From the NCBI RefSeq assembly GCF_034479555.1, contig NZ_CP140151.1:1488001-1552000 (forward strand): a stretch of DNA of 64,000 bases, read 5' to 3'. The notes beneath the pieces are model-generated. The model was not told the DNA's origin, did no database searches, and saw only the letters and a list, made by a program, of their open reading frames with translations. Each line of letters begins with the position of its first letter. Position 1 is the first letter of the stretch. Positions 56,157 through 64,000 of this stretch are shown piece after piece. Made by a program: the position numbers and the translations under genes. The DNA comes from Chromohalobacter canadensis. GTDB taxonomy: Bacteria > Pseudomonadota > Gammaproteobacteria > Pseudomonadales > Halomonadaceae.

Positions 56157-57998
56157 CTAGGACTTGGTCAACGCCGGACGCGTCTGCGCATGTCCGTCCT
56201 CACGCAGGCTGAAGCGCCCCACGACCTCGGCCAGGCGTCCGGCTTGGTCACGCATTTGCTCGGCAGCAACGGTAGATTCCTCAACCATCGAGGCGTTGTG
56301 CTGGGTCATTTGATCCAGGTCGTTGACGGCCTGGTTGACCTGGGTCACGCCTTGGCTTTGTTCCTGCGTAGCGGCGTTGATCTCGGCGAGGACATCGGAG
56401 ACCCGCGCCACGGCGGTGACGATTTCCTGCATGCTGTCACCCGCCATGCGCACCATATCGGTACCCTCGCGGGTTTGGGTCACCGAGGCATCAATCAGCT
56501 TCTTGATGTCATCGGCCGCCGAGGCCGAGCGGCTCGCCAGTTGGCGCACCTCATTGGCGACCACCGCGAAACCGCGACCCTGCTCGCCGGCGCGCGCCGC
56601 CTCGACCGAGGCATTGAGCGCGAGAAGGTTGGTCTGGAAGGCAATCTCGTCGATCAAGCGCACGATATCGGAAATCTGCGTCGTCTGGGCATTGACCTCT
56701 TCCATGGTATCGACCGCCTTGCGTGCGATCTCTCCACCATGATTGGCCGCAGTGGTCGCCTCTTGGGAGAGTTGGTCGGCCTGACTGGCAGAATGCGCGG
56801 TATTTTCCACCGTGCTGGCGATCTGCTCCATGGCAGTAGATGTTTCCTGCAAGCTGGAAGCCGCCTGTTCGGTACGTCGCGAGAGATCCTGGCTGCCGTG
56901 GGCGATTTCACTAGAAGCCTCGCTCACCGAGGTGCTGCTGGCACGGACTTCGAGCAGTACGTCGTTGACGGCATCGGCGAAGCCATTGAAGCCCTGGGCG
57001 ATTTGCGCCACTTCGTCGCGGCCGTCGATCTCGAGCCGTCTTGTCAGATCGCCTTCGCCGGAGGCAATGTCGAACATGGCATCGCGCGCCAGGCGCAAAC
57101 GCCGAAAGACAGGAGACAGCAGTGCCCACAGCAGCAAGGCGGCGATCAAGCCAGACAGCACCATGGCGACCAGCGTGGAATGCAACACGCCTTGCACGCC
57201 GGCGTTGGCTTCGGCGAGGTCCAGCGCGATGATCAAGCGCCAGTCGGTTTCCGGCACCGCCACGGCATACAGGAGGACCTCGCGGCCATCGATAGTGGCT
57301 TCTTTGGGCTGCCCTTCGCGCGCCAGTGTGTCCAACCATTCCGGTGTCAGGCTGTCGTCCAGCGCTGTGGCCGGCTCCAGAGCCAGGTCGGCATCACGGT
57401 AGGCGACGATATCGCTGTCGCGGTTGACCAGCAGCGCGAAACTGGCATCGGTAGGATGGATCGAAGTCACATTTTCGGTCACATCGGCCAGGCTGACATC
57501 GGCGCCGATCACGGCCTGGGGCTCACCGTCCTCAATGACCGGTGTGGCGAAAGAGACCACGAGACTATCGGTCACCATATCCAGATACGGCGCACTGGCG
57601 GTGGTCTTGCCAGACTCTACCGCGGAGCGATACCAGGGGCGCTGGGTCGGATCATAATCCTCCGGCGGCTCCCAATTATCGTTGGTAATCAGGCGCTTGT
57701 CCGGCAAGCCGACGTAGACCTGGCTGAAGCCCCCGGCTGCGGCAGTCTGCTGCAAGGCAGGAACGAAATCGTCGCTCTCGAGAGCCGGAGGCAGTGCTTC
57801 GGTCAGGTTCTTCTTGCTCACGGCCCAGTCTTCGATGGCATCGACATGGCCGCGTGCCACGGAACTCAGCGTATCGATATTGGTCGTGCGTTGATGCTGA
57901 CTCACCAACCAGTAACTGACGCCGCCAGTGGCGGCCAAGGCGACCAGGATCATGGCGACACAGGCCACCATGATCCGGGTGCGAAGCGATGTGAACAT
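56157..57998 (-). CDS. Methyl-accepting chemotaxis protein with dCache domain
   Basis: 613-residue chemoreceptor. TM1 at about 12-33, periplasmic double-Cache domain to about 275, TM2 about 277-300, HAMP and a methyl-accepting domain with tip [41 protein letters not shown]. The distal Cache pocket carries [12 protein letters not shown], then APYLDMVT and GADVSL, which fit the amino-acid-binding (dCache_1AA) motif. Ligand probably an amino acid (inference). It ends at a strong terminator shared with finR. Confidence 0.92.
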   Translation of the reverse strand: MFTSLRTRIMVACVAMILVALAATGGVSYWLVSQHQRTTNIDTLSSVARGHVDAIEDWAVSKKNLTEALPPALESDDFVPALQQTAAAGGFSQVYVGLPDKRLITNDNWEPPEDYDPTQRPWYRSAVESGKTTASAPYLDMVTDSLVVSFATPVIEDGEPQAVIGADVSLADVTENVTSIHPTDASFALLVNRDSDIVAYRDADLALEPATALDDSLTPEWLDTLAREGQPKEATIDGREVLLYAVAVPETDWRLIIALDLAEANAGVQGVLHSTLVAMVLSGLIAALLLWALLSPVFRRLRLARDAMFDIASGEGDLTRRLEIDGRDEVAQIAQGFNGFADAVNDVLLEVRASSTSVSEASSEIAHGSQDLSRRTEQAASSLQETSTAMEQIASTVENTAHSASQADQLSQEATTAANHGGEIARKAVDTMEEVNAQTTQISDIVRLIDEIAFQTNLLALNASVEAARAGEQGRGFAVVANEVRQLASRSASAADDIKKLIDASVTQTREGTDMVRMAGDSMQEIVTAVARVSDVLAEINAATQEQSQGVTQVNQAVNDLDQMTQHNASMVEESTVAAEQMRDQAGRLAEVVGRFSLREDGHAQTRPALTKS

Positions 57999-58098
57999 TA
58001 ATGAGTGCCTATCGTTGGGGGATACCTCCTTTGATTAACGGCACTCATGGAAAAAACTTTAAGCGAGACGCTTATTCATATTGATTCGAATTTTCACA

Positions 58099-58533
58099 TC
58101 AATTTAGGGGTGGGCGAAACTTCTCGGCCAACTCTGCTTCATCGGCACTCGATAGGTCTTTATCCAAAGTATGGATGACGCAAGCCTGGGTTGGCTTATC
58201 GAGTTTCTGACGAATCAGGCCCAAGAAGTGCGGCGCGGCGGCAATGATGAACTCATCGGCTTTCCCTTGAGTACGCGACTGGCGGAGATAGTCGGCGACC
58301 TCCTTGGCGAAGAACGCGGCATGCTTTTCCATCGTGGCATCGTCATTACCGGACTGACGCGGCGAATGCGATGCCGCATCGTCGGACTCTCCTTTTCCAC
58401 CCGTACGCAGATCGCCGGTATGCAAACGGCCCTCGGGATGAATCAACGTATCGACTTCACGAACCACGCCAGCTTGATGCGCGAAGACACGCGCACGCGA
58501 GGCATTGGCGGTCACGATATAACGTTTGTTCAT
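58099..58533 (-). CDS. Host attachment protein family (COG5622 type)
   Basis: 144-residue cytosolic protein starting MNKRYIVTANASRARVF and containing FIIAAAPHFLGLIRQKL and HTLDKDLSSADEAELAEKFRPP. These fit the family annotated as required for attachment to host cells and related to archaeal release-factor folds (baeRF). The true function in free-living bacteria is unknown. RBS AAGGAG. An inverted repeat lies 39 bases upstream. Confidence 0.75.
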   Translation of the reverse strand: MNKRYIVTANASRARVFAHQAGVVREVDTLIHPEGRLHTGDLRTGGKGESDDAASHSPRQSGNDDATMEKHAAFFAKEVADYLRQSRTQGKADEFIIAAAPHFLGLIRQKLDKPTQACVIHTLDKDLSSADEAELAEKFRPPLN

Positions 58534-58571
58534 GTCTGACTCCTTGATCGGGGTTCACCGGCATCTCGGGA

Positions 58572-58594
58572 CAACGGCGCCTCCTGCGCCGTTG
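58572..58594. repeat. Perfect 9-bp inverted repeat upstream of the attachment-family gene
   Basis: CAACGGCGC/GCGCCGTTG with a five-base loop in the 58534-58798 gap. It could be an operator or a leader hairpin for the minus-strand gene. No T run follows. The remaining gap holds the promoters for both divergent genes. Confidence 0.5.
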
Positions 58595-58798
58595 ATGTCC
58601 GGCCGCCTCTTCGCGCGAACGGCGACCCTTCAAGCATCGAAACCCAGCGTATTTCTGTCAACCTCGCGGCAGGCGTCGACACGCCGCGACATCTATGTGG
58701 CATGACAACAACAGGTTCACGCTTGACGTAAACCTGCTAACATCGCGTCGCTGGACAGGAATCACCGGCTACAAGCGCTATCTGCCAGGGAGAGCGAC

Positions 58799-59263
58799 AT
58801 GCGCGACTTTATATTGATGCGTCGCCCACTACCGCGACGGACGTTGATCTTTTCTCACTGTATCCTGCAAATTGGCCTGCTGTTGGCCGGCGGTGCCTGG
58901 CTATGGCGCCATGCACCGGCGGCAAGCGGGCTATCGTGGCAGGAAAGCTGGCCGATGCTTGCGCTCGGTGGGGGTGTGCTGCTGCTTGGTATGGCATTGG
59001 TGCGCCTGTTCGCCGAGTTATGGATGGCGCCGCACCACATACAGGCACGCCGAGACGGCTTTGCCCCCGGTGACGTGATGACACGCGCCATCGACCGGCG
59101 GCCGGCCATGCACGACCCAGAGCAAGCCTGGATCAGCACGGCGAAGCCGCTCGACCCCGATGAAGGCGTGGTGGGCCAAGCGCGCGTGACACAGCCCCGC
59201 CAGCCAGCCACCGCAAAACGCCAGCCAGCGGCTCCCTCCCAACGCCAGGAACCCAGCCTCTAG
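58799..59263 (+). CDS. Hypothetical membrane protein, two helices
   Basis: 154-residue protein with helices at about 17-37 (LIFSHCILQIGLLLAGGAWL) and 51-72 (PMLALGGGVLLLGMALVRLF) and a hydrophilic Pro/Gln/Arg-rich C-terminal half (QPRQPATAKRQPAAPSQRQ). A good RBS (GGGAGAG) precedes the ATG. No known domain recognised. It is convergent with aapP. Confidence 0.65.
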   Translation: MRDFILMRRPLPRRTLIFSHCILQIGLLLAGGAWLWRHAPAASGLSWQESWPMLALGGGVLLLGMALVRLFAELWMAPHHIQARRDGFAPGDVMTRAIDRRPAMHDPEQAWISTAKPLDPDEGVVGQARVTQPRQPATAKRQPAAPSQRQEPSL

Positions 59264-59283
59264 CGCTTGAGCACGTCGCCCCG

Positions 59284-60051
59284 CTAGTGGCCGAGAATCT
59301 GACTGAGGAACAGCTTGGTGCGCTCGGAACGCGGATTATTGAAGAACGTCTCCGGTGGCGCCTCTTCGATGATCTGCCCTTGGTCCATGAAAATGACACG
59401 GTCAGCCACGGTCTTGGCAAAGCCCATCTCGTGCGTGACGCAGAGCATGGTCATGCCTTCGCGGGCCAGCTCGACCATGACATCGAGCACTTCCTTGATC
59501 ATTTCCGGGTCAAGCGCCGAGGTCGGCTCATCGAACAGCATCACCTCAGGGCGCATGCACAGCGCCCGCGCGATCGCCACTCGCTGCTGCTGCCCCCCCG
59601 ATAATTGCCCTGGGTACTTGTACGCTTGATCGGCGATCTGAACGCGCTCCAGATACTCCATCGCGGTCTTTTCGACCTCGGCGCGCGGTTTTTTCTGCAC
59701 CCAGGTCTGCGACAGGCAGCAGTTCTCCAGCACGCTGAGATGCGGAAACAAATTGAAGTGCTGAAACACCATGCCCACGTTGCGGCGAATCTGTTCGATG
59801 CGCTTGACGTCCTGAGTCATGGGCACGCCGTTGACCACGATCTCGCCTTGTTGATGGCTTTCGAGGTGGTTGATGCAGCGAATCAGCGTTGATTTGCCCG
59901 ATCCCGACGGGCCGCACACGACGATGCGCTCGCCGCGCTTCACCGTCAGGTCGATATCGCGCAGAACATGGAAGTCGCCGTACCACTTGTTGAGACCCGT
60001 CATCTCGATCATCGGTGTCTCGTCGTGAGAGGTAGCAGTCGCTTGGCTCAT
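59284..60051 (-). CDS. aapP: General L-amino acid ABC transporter ATP-binding protein
   Basis: 255-residue ATPase with Walker [14 protein letters not shown]-loop [12 protein letters not shown], signature [15 protein letters not shown], Walker [15 protein letters not shown] and H-loop [11 protein letters not shown]. Last gene of the aapJQMP set. It follows aapM by 48 bases. Family length matches AapP (257). Confidence 0.93.
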   Translation of the reverse strand: MSQATATSHDETPMIEMTGLNKWYGDFHVLRDIDLTVKRGERIVVCGPSGSGKSTLIRCINHLESHQQGEIVVNGVPMTQDVKRIEQIRRNVGMVFQHFNLFPHLSVLENCCLSQTWVQKKPRAEVEKTAMEYLERVQIADQAYKYPGQLSGGQQQRVAIARALCMRPEVMLFDEPTSALDPEMIKEVLDVMVELAREGMTMLCVTHEMGFAKTVADRVIFMDQGQIIEEAPPETFFNNPRSERTKLFLSQILGH

Positions 60052-60099
60052 GATGCAGTTCCTCAGGATTATCGTTATTCAGGGGGAGTCGTTATTGGT

Positions 60100-61209
60100 T
60101 TAGTTCGTGTGGCCGGTCTGCAGGCGCTTCTCGATGTACTGGCTATAACGCGACATGCTGAAACAGAACACCCAGAACACCAGCGCAGCGAACACGTACC
60201 CCTCGGTGGCAAAGCCCAGCCAATCACTGTCGGTCAGGCCCGCACGGATGATCGCCAGCAGATCGAAAAGCCCGATGATCAAGACCAGCGAGGTATCCTT
60301 GAACAGCGCAATGAAGGTGTTAACGATCCCTGGGATGACCAACTTCAAGGCTTGAGGCAAAACGATCAGCCCCATTCGATGCCAATACCCGAGTCCCAGC
60401 GCCTTGCCCGCTTCATCCTGCCCACTGGGAATGGCCTGTAGTCCGCCACGGATGACTTCTGCCATGTAGGCACTCCAGAACAGCATGATCCCCACCAGGG
60501 CACGCAGGAGCTTGTCGAACTCGACCTCGGTCGGCACGAACAGTGGCAACATCACCGAGGCCATGAACAACACGGTGATGAGTGGCACGCCGCGCCAGAA
60601 TTCAATGAAGACGACGCTCACCGCCCTGACCAGCGGCATGTTCGAACGCCGCCCCAAGGCCAGTATGATCCCGATCGGTAATGAGCCGACGATACCGATC
60701 GTGGCCACGGTCAGGGTCAGCATCAGTCCGCCCCAATTGCGGGTCGAAACGTGCATCAGCCCGAAATGGCCACCCAGAAGCAGGAAATACGCCGCGATCG
60801 GAAAGCCGACCACCGCAATGACCGCGGCCCAGCGTTTGCCCGGGATCCGGGGGATCGCCAACCAGGCAAGCAGCCCCGCCATCAATGCGAAGACGATATC
60901 CACCCGCCAGCGCGCCGCCTCGGGGTAGAAACCATAGATGATCGACTCGAACCGTGCGCTGATGAACACCCAGCAGGCACCTTCGCCACTGCACGCCTGA
61001 CGCGAATCGCCGAGCCAGTCGGCCTGGATCAAGGCCCATTGCACGAAGGGCCACAACGCCCAGAGCAACACGCCAATAGTAACCACCGACACCACGCTAT
61101 TGATGGGGCCGTTAAACAGGTTGCGCTGTAGCCACTTCAAGACGCCCCGATGCGCATTGGGTGGACGCCGCGCTTCAATCATCACATCACGCATGGATTC
61201 ACCGGCCAT
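60100..61209 (-). CDS. aapM: General L-amino acid ABC transporter permease AapM
   Basis: 369-residue inner-membrane permease. A long N-terminal region with extra helices and SLPIGIILALGRRSNMPLVRAVSVVFIEFWRGVPLITVLFMASVMLP are typical of AapM. The docking loop is DEAGKALGLGYWHRMGLIVLPQALKLVIPGIVNTF. Start 61209 with AAGGAG inside the end of aapQ; one base separates the genes, so they are coupled. Confidence 0.92.
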   Translation of the reverse strand: MAGESMRDVMIEARRPPNAHRGVLKWLQRNLFNGPINSVVSVVTIGVLLWALWPFVQWALIQADWLGDSRQACSGEGACWVFISARFESIIYGFYPEAARWRVDIVFALMAGLLAWLAIPRIPGKRWAAVIAVVGFPIAAYFLLLGGHFGLMHVSTRNWGGLMLTLTVATIGIVGSLPIGIILALGRRSNMPLVRAVSVVFIEFWRGVPLITVLFMASVMLPLFVPTEVEFDKLLRALVGIMLFWSAYMAEVIRGGLQAIPSGQDEAGKALGLGYWHRMGLIVLPQALKLVIPGIVNTFIALFKDTSLVLIIGLFDLLAIIRAGLTDSDWLGFATEGYVFAALVFWVFCFSMSRYSQYIEKRLQTGHTN

Positions 61210-61210
61210 C

Positions 61211-62389
61211 TCAACGCTCCTTGAGCAACGTACGCGCGTTATAAACATTCATCAGTGCCGATACCAACAGGCTGATCACCAGATACACGGCCATGGTCAT
61301 GGCGACGATCTCGATGGCCTGCCCGGTCTGATTGAGGGTCGTACCCGAGAAGACGGCCACCAAGTCGGGATAACCGATCGCCGTGGCCAACGATGAGTTC
61401 TTGATGAGATTCAGATACTGGCTCGTCAGTTGCGGCACGATGACGCGCATCGCCTGAGGAATCACCACCTTGCGCAAGGTAATGCCGCCCGGCAGGCTCA
61501 GCGCATTGGCCGCCTCGACCTGTCCCTCGGGAACCGACTGGATGCCCGAGCGCACGATCTCGGCAATAAAAGACGCGGTATAAATCGACAATGCCAGCCA
61601 CAAGGCCACCAGCTCAGGCAGGACTCTCACGCCACCGCTGAAATTGAAGCCCGTAAGCTCGGGAATGGACCATTCGAGCGGCGCCCCCGTCAGCAGGAAC
61701 ACCAATAGCGGCGTACCGATGATCAAGCCCGCACCCAGCCAATAGATCGGCAACGCCTTGCCGGTGCGAGCCTGGCGCCGCTTCGCATAAACACCCAGCG
61801 TGATCGCCGCAATGATGCCCACCAGCAGGGCCCAGGGGGTCGCCGCGAAGCCGCTTAGTGGCTGCGGGTCGGGGATGACCAAGCCACGCACATTGATAAA
61901 GACGATTTCCAACAGGCTGAGGCTTTGGCGAGGGCTGGGTAATGCCTGCAGCACCGCGAAATACCAGAACAGGATCTGGACCAGCAGGGGAATGTTACGG
62001 AAGATTTCCACATAGGCGCCCGCCAAGCGCGCCAATAGCCAATTCGGCGACAGCCTCGCAATCCCCACCGCGAAACCGATGATCGTCGCGACTACGATGC
62101 CCAATGCCGAGACCAGCAAGGTATTGAGCAGGCCGACGATAAAGGTACGTCCATAGGTACTGTCGCCGGAATACTCGATCAACGTCTGCGGAATGGAGAA
62201 GCCCGCACGCTCATCGAGAAAACCGAACCCTGTGGAGATTCCTCTTGCCTCGAGATTGGCCATCGTGTTGGTGACGATAAAACCAATTAACGCCGCTAAC
62301 GCCGCTAATAACACACCTTGCAATACATAGGCACGAAACGCCGGATTACGCCACAACGCAACCCGGTCGCCGGAAGGAGAACGCGACAT
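61211..62389 (-). CDS. aapQ: General L-amino acid ABC transporter permease AapQ
   Basis: 392-residue inner-membrane permease with the AapQ layout: long insert between helices 2 and 3 (GFGFLDERAGFSIPQTLIEYSGDSTYGR), then YVEIFRNIPLLVQILFWYF and the docking loop QVEAANALSLPGGITLRKVVIPQAMRVIVPQLTSQYLNL. Starts 81 bases after aapJ, behind a hairpin. Confidence 0.92.
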   Translation of the reverse strand: MSRSPSGDRVALWRNPAFRAYVLQGVLLAALAALIGFIVTNTMANLEARGISTGFGFLDERAGFSIPQTLIEYSGDSTYGRTFIVGLLNTLLVSALGIVVATIIGFAVGIARLSPNWLLARLAGAYVEIFRNIPLLVQILFWYFAVLQALPSPRQSLSLLEIVFINVRGLVIPDPQPLSGFAATPWALLVGIIAAITLGVYAKRRQARTGKALPIYWLGAGLIIGTPLLVFLLTGAPLEWSIPELTGFNFSGGVRVLPELVALWLALSIYTASFIAEIVRSGIQSVPEGQVEAANALSLPGGITLRKVVIPQAMRVIVPQLTSQYLNLIKNSSLATAIGYPDLVAVFSGTTLNQTGQAIEIVAMTMAVYLVISLLVSALMNVYNARTLLKER

Positions 62390-62420
62390 ATCGATCCTCT
62401 AATACGCTGGCACAAGAAGA

Positions 62421-62443
62421 CACCCCGCAGATCATGCGGGGTG
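62421..62443 (-). terminator. Intergenic hairpin between aapJ and aapQ, likely partial terminator
   Basis: Perfect 9-bp stem CACCCCGCA/TGCGGGGTG with a five-base loop, then TCTTCTTG on the minus strand. Located 28 bases after the aapJ stop. Such hairpins commonly make the binding protein more abundant than the membrane subunits. Confidence 0.7.
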
Positions 62444-62470
62444 CTATAACCGAGTACTTAACGAACCGTA

Positions 62471-63499
62471 TCAGCGGATCGGCGGCGCGTAGAGGATCCC
62501 CCCTTCGTTCCACAGGGCGTTCATGCCCCGCTGAATTTTCAAAGGTGAATCCTCACCCACCGTGCTGGAGAAGACCTCTCCATAGTTGCCGACTTCCTTG
62601 ATGATGTTGTAGGCCCAGTCGTTGGAAAGGCCTAGCTGTTCGCCGTAGTTACCGTCTTGGCCTAACAGTCGCGCCACACCCGGATTGGGCGGGTTATCGC
62701 GCATCTCATCGACGTTGTCGCTGTTAACGCCCATTTCCTCGGCGTTGATCATGGCGAAGATGCTCCACTGCACGATATCCAGCCATTGATCGTCGCCTTG
62801 GCGTACCACCGGGCCCAGCGGCTCCTTGGAAATCAGTGTCTCGAGAATCTCGACACTATCCGGCTCGGGAAGCTGCAAACGCAGTGCACTCAACTGGGAG
62901 GTATCCGAGGTCAGCACATCGCAACGTCCGTGAGCAAACCCTTGGGCGGTCTGGTCGGGCGTGTCGAACGTCACGGTATTGATATCGATATCGCGCGAGG
63001 GGAAGTAGTCGGCCAGGTTCAGTTCGTGGGTCGTGCCGGACTGGATGCAGATGGAAGCGCCGTTGAGGTCTTCCAGGCTTTCAATGCCCAGGTCCTTACT
63101 CACCATGAACCCTTGGCCGTCATAAAAGGTCGTGGCGGTGAAGTTCAACCCCAACGAGTTGTCACGGGTCGCTGTCCAGGTCGTGTTACGCGAAAGGACG
63201 TCGATCTCGCCCGACTGCAGCGCGGTAAAGCGCTCCTTCGCGGTCAACGGTGTAAATTCGACTTTCTCGGGATCGCCAAAGATAGCGGCAGCAATCCCTC
63301 GGCAGGTTTCCACATCGAGCCCTTGCCACTTGCCATCGGAGTCCGGCGCCGAGAATCCCGCCAGCCCGACGTTCACCCCGCAAGTGAGAGAGCCCTGTTC
63401 CTTTACATCATCGAGCGTCGCCGCTTGGGAGGTTGTTGCCAGCCCTCCCAGCAACAGGGCGGCAGGAACGGCAACCATGAACTTGTTCTTGTACAGCAT
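62471..63499 (-). CDS. aapJ: General L-amino acid ABC transporter substrate-binding protein
   Basis: 342-residue periplasmic binding protein. Signal peptide about 1-26 (ending TSQAA). GSLTCGVNVGLAGFSAPDSDGKWQGLDVETCRGIAAAIF and VLSRNTTWTATRDNSLGLNFTATTFYDGQGFMV are AapJ signatures. First gene of the operon; RBS AAGGAG. It binds many L-amino acids in characterised relatives. Confidence 0.94.
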   Translation of the reverse strand: MLYKNKFMVAVPAALLLGGLATTSQAATLDDVKEQGSLTCGVNVGLAGFSAPDSDGKWQGLDVETCRGIAAAIFGDPEKVEFTPLTAKERFTALQSGEIDVLSRNTTWTATRDNSLGLNFTATTFYDGQGFMVSKDLGIESLEDLNGASICIQSGTTHELNLADYFPSRDIDINTVTFDTPDQTAQGFAHGRCDVLTSDTSQLSALRLQLPEPDSVEILETLISKEPLGPVVRQGDDQWLDIVQWSIFAMINAEEMGVNSDNVDEMRDNPPNPGVARLLGQDGNYGEQLGLSNDWAYNIIKEVGNYGEVFSSTVGEDSPLKIQRGMNALWNEGGILYAPPIR

Positions 63500-63623
63500 G
63501 CAGAAGCTCCTTGCGTTATTGTGATGGCTTATTCGAGAGCCACGTTTAACATTAGCAAAGAGCTTGCCAGTCTAGCCAATATACCTAAGTCACGTACCTT
63601 TAACGTTTTTCACACGTTGCGCA

Positions 63624-64000
63624 TCACACCGATAATGCACGACGCATGAACGGTGGCAGCGCCAATGCACCACGATGGGTCTCGACGCTGTAGTACTCGA
63701 GCGGGAATTCCACCGCAGCGGCAGCGGTCTCACGAAAGCGCGTCACGTCGTTACTCTTGCCGGCCAGCGTGACGCTCCACCAGCCCGAGGGGTAGACCGG
63801 CTGCGGAAACGGCAGCGTGGCGACACTATCGAAACCGGCGCGCTGCATGTCGGCGCGCAGCTCGCGAATGATCGAGCCAGTGTGATAAAGCGGCGACTCA
63901 CTCTGCTGCACCAGCACGCCGCCGTCGGCCAGCACGCGGTGACAACGCGCCAGGAAGTCAGCCTCGAACAGCCCTTCCGCCGGGCCCACGGGGTCGGTGG
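63624..64000 (-). CDS. speE: Spermidine synthase-like (polyamine aminopropyltransferase), 5' part beyond window
   Basis: The last 125 or so residues of an SAM-fold aminopropyltransferase. DPVGPAEGLFEADFLARCHRVLADGGVLVQQSESPLYH and PFPQPVYPSGWWSVTLAGKS match the SpeE C-terminal half, including the substrate-site Tyr region. The start lies right of 64000. It transfers an aminopropyl group from decarboxylated AdoMet to putrescine. An acetylpolyamine amidohydrolase gene is at 25.6 kb. Confidence 0.85.
   Translation of the reverse strand, partial: TDPVGPAEGLFEADFLARCHRVLADGGVLVQQSESPLYHTGSIIRELRADMQRAGFDSVATLPFPQPVYPSGWWSVTLAGKSNDVTRFRETAAAAVEFPLEYYSVETHRGALALPPFMRRALSV

Noticed and set aside
56139..58001. 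620-codon open frame on the plus strand opposite the dCache chemoreceptor
   Set aside because: It is the antisense shadow of a clear chemoreceptor gene; the product is His/Gly/Arg-rich without any domain, which is common in GC-rich DNA.

Overview
The window is a GC-rich bacterial chromosome segment, probably from a halophilic gammaproteobacterium of the Halomonadaceae (Chromohalobacter or Halomonas type). This rests on family-level resemblance: a class C beta-lactamase of the halophile type, an acidic protein bias, an fpr gene divergent from a finR-like LysR gene, an AapJQMP amino-acid importer and a 1-Cys peroxiredoxin beside a sulfonate-type ABC operon. I ran no database search, so the genus is inference. 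No rRNA, tRNA, CRISPR array or prophage was recognised. Genes are densely packed on both strands and most gaps are under 300 bases.

Layout. 1-6 kb: the start of opgD (cut by the window), gloA, an aromatic-acid/FUSC efflux operon (AaeB-, AaeX- and AaeA-like) and an MFS transporter. 6-13 kb: nfsA nitroreductase, a PepSY/DUF2946 membrane pair, an Asp/Glu racemase with a DUF427 gene, and a small azoreductase/GNAT pair divergent from a MocR regulator with an AhpD-like gene. 13-19 kb: XRE-cupin regulator divergent from an RhtA-like exporter, ampC-type beta-lactamase, zinT with a clear Zur-type operator, another DMT exporter, LysR and an NlpC/P60 lipoprotein. 19.8-23.6 kb: a four-gene operon with ATGA overlaps (sulfonate/nitrate-type binding protein, permease, ATPase, small DsrE-like protein) followed by an LsfA-like peroxiredoxin, read here as a sulfur-starvation locus.

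24-31 kb: a complete 912-bp IS5-family (IS427-like) insertion sequence with a frameshifted transposase, then an acetylpolyamine amidohydrolase, a chemoreceptor almost lacking a sensor domain, an EamA exporter, chaC, a gluconate-5-dehydrogenase-like SDR, arfB and a 57-residue secreted peptide. 31.8-34.2 kb: a PQQ-dependent glucose-dehydrogenase-like periplasmic enzyme whose membrane anchor appears to be a separate small gene just upstream. 34-42 kb: mntP, tspO, a flavoprotein, a rearranged patch (relic of an SDR gene, an AT-richer LysE exporter, the intact SDR), a TauE/SafE permease and katG.

42-50 kb: a probable amine/amide catabolic locus with a class III aminotransferase, a MocR regulator, a polar amino-acid ABC importer divergent from the regulator, and an amidase. 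50-58 kb: a D,D-carboxypeptidase with a SPOR domain, a remnant of a DMT transporter overlapped antisense by a LysR gene, a quinone-reductase-like flavoprotein, an unknown 91-residue protein, a DUF1232 protein, fpr/finR and a dCache chemoreceptor. 58-64 kb: a host-attachment-type protein, a small membrane protein, aapP-aapM-aapQ-aapJ (read right to left) and the end of a spermidine-synthase-like gene cut by the window.

The most unusual items are the split quinoprotein dehydrogenase, the DsrE-like fourth gene in the sulfur operon, the orphan catabolic locus at 42-50 kb and the scrambled SDR relic next to the LysE gene.
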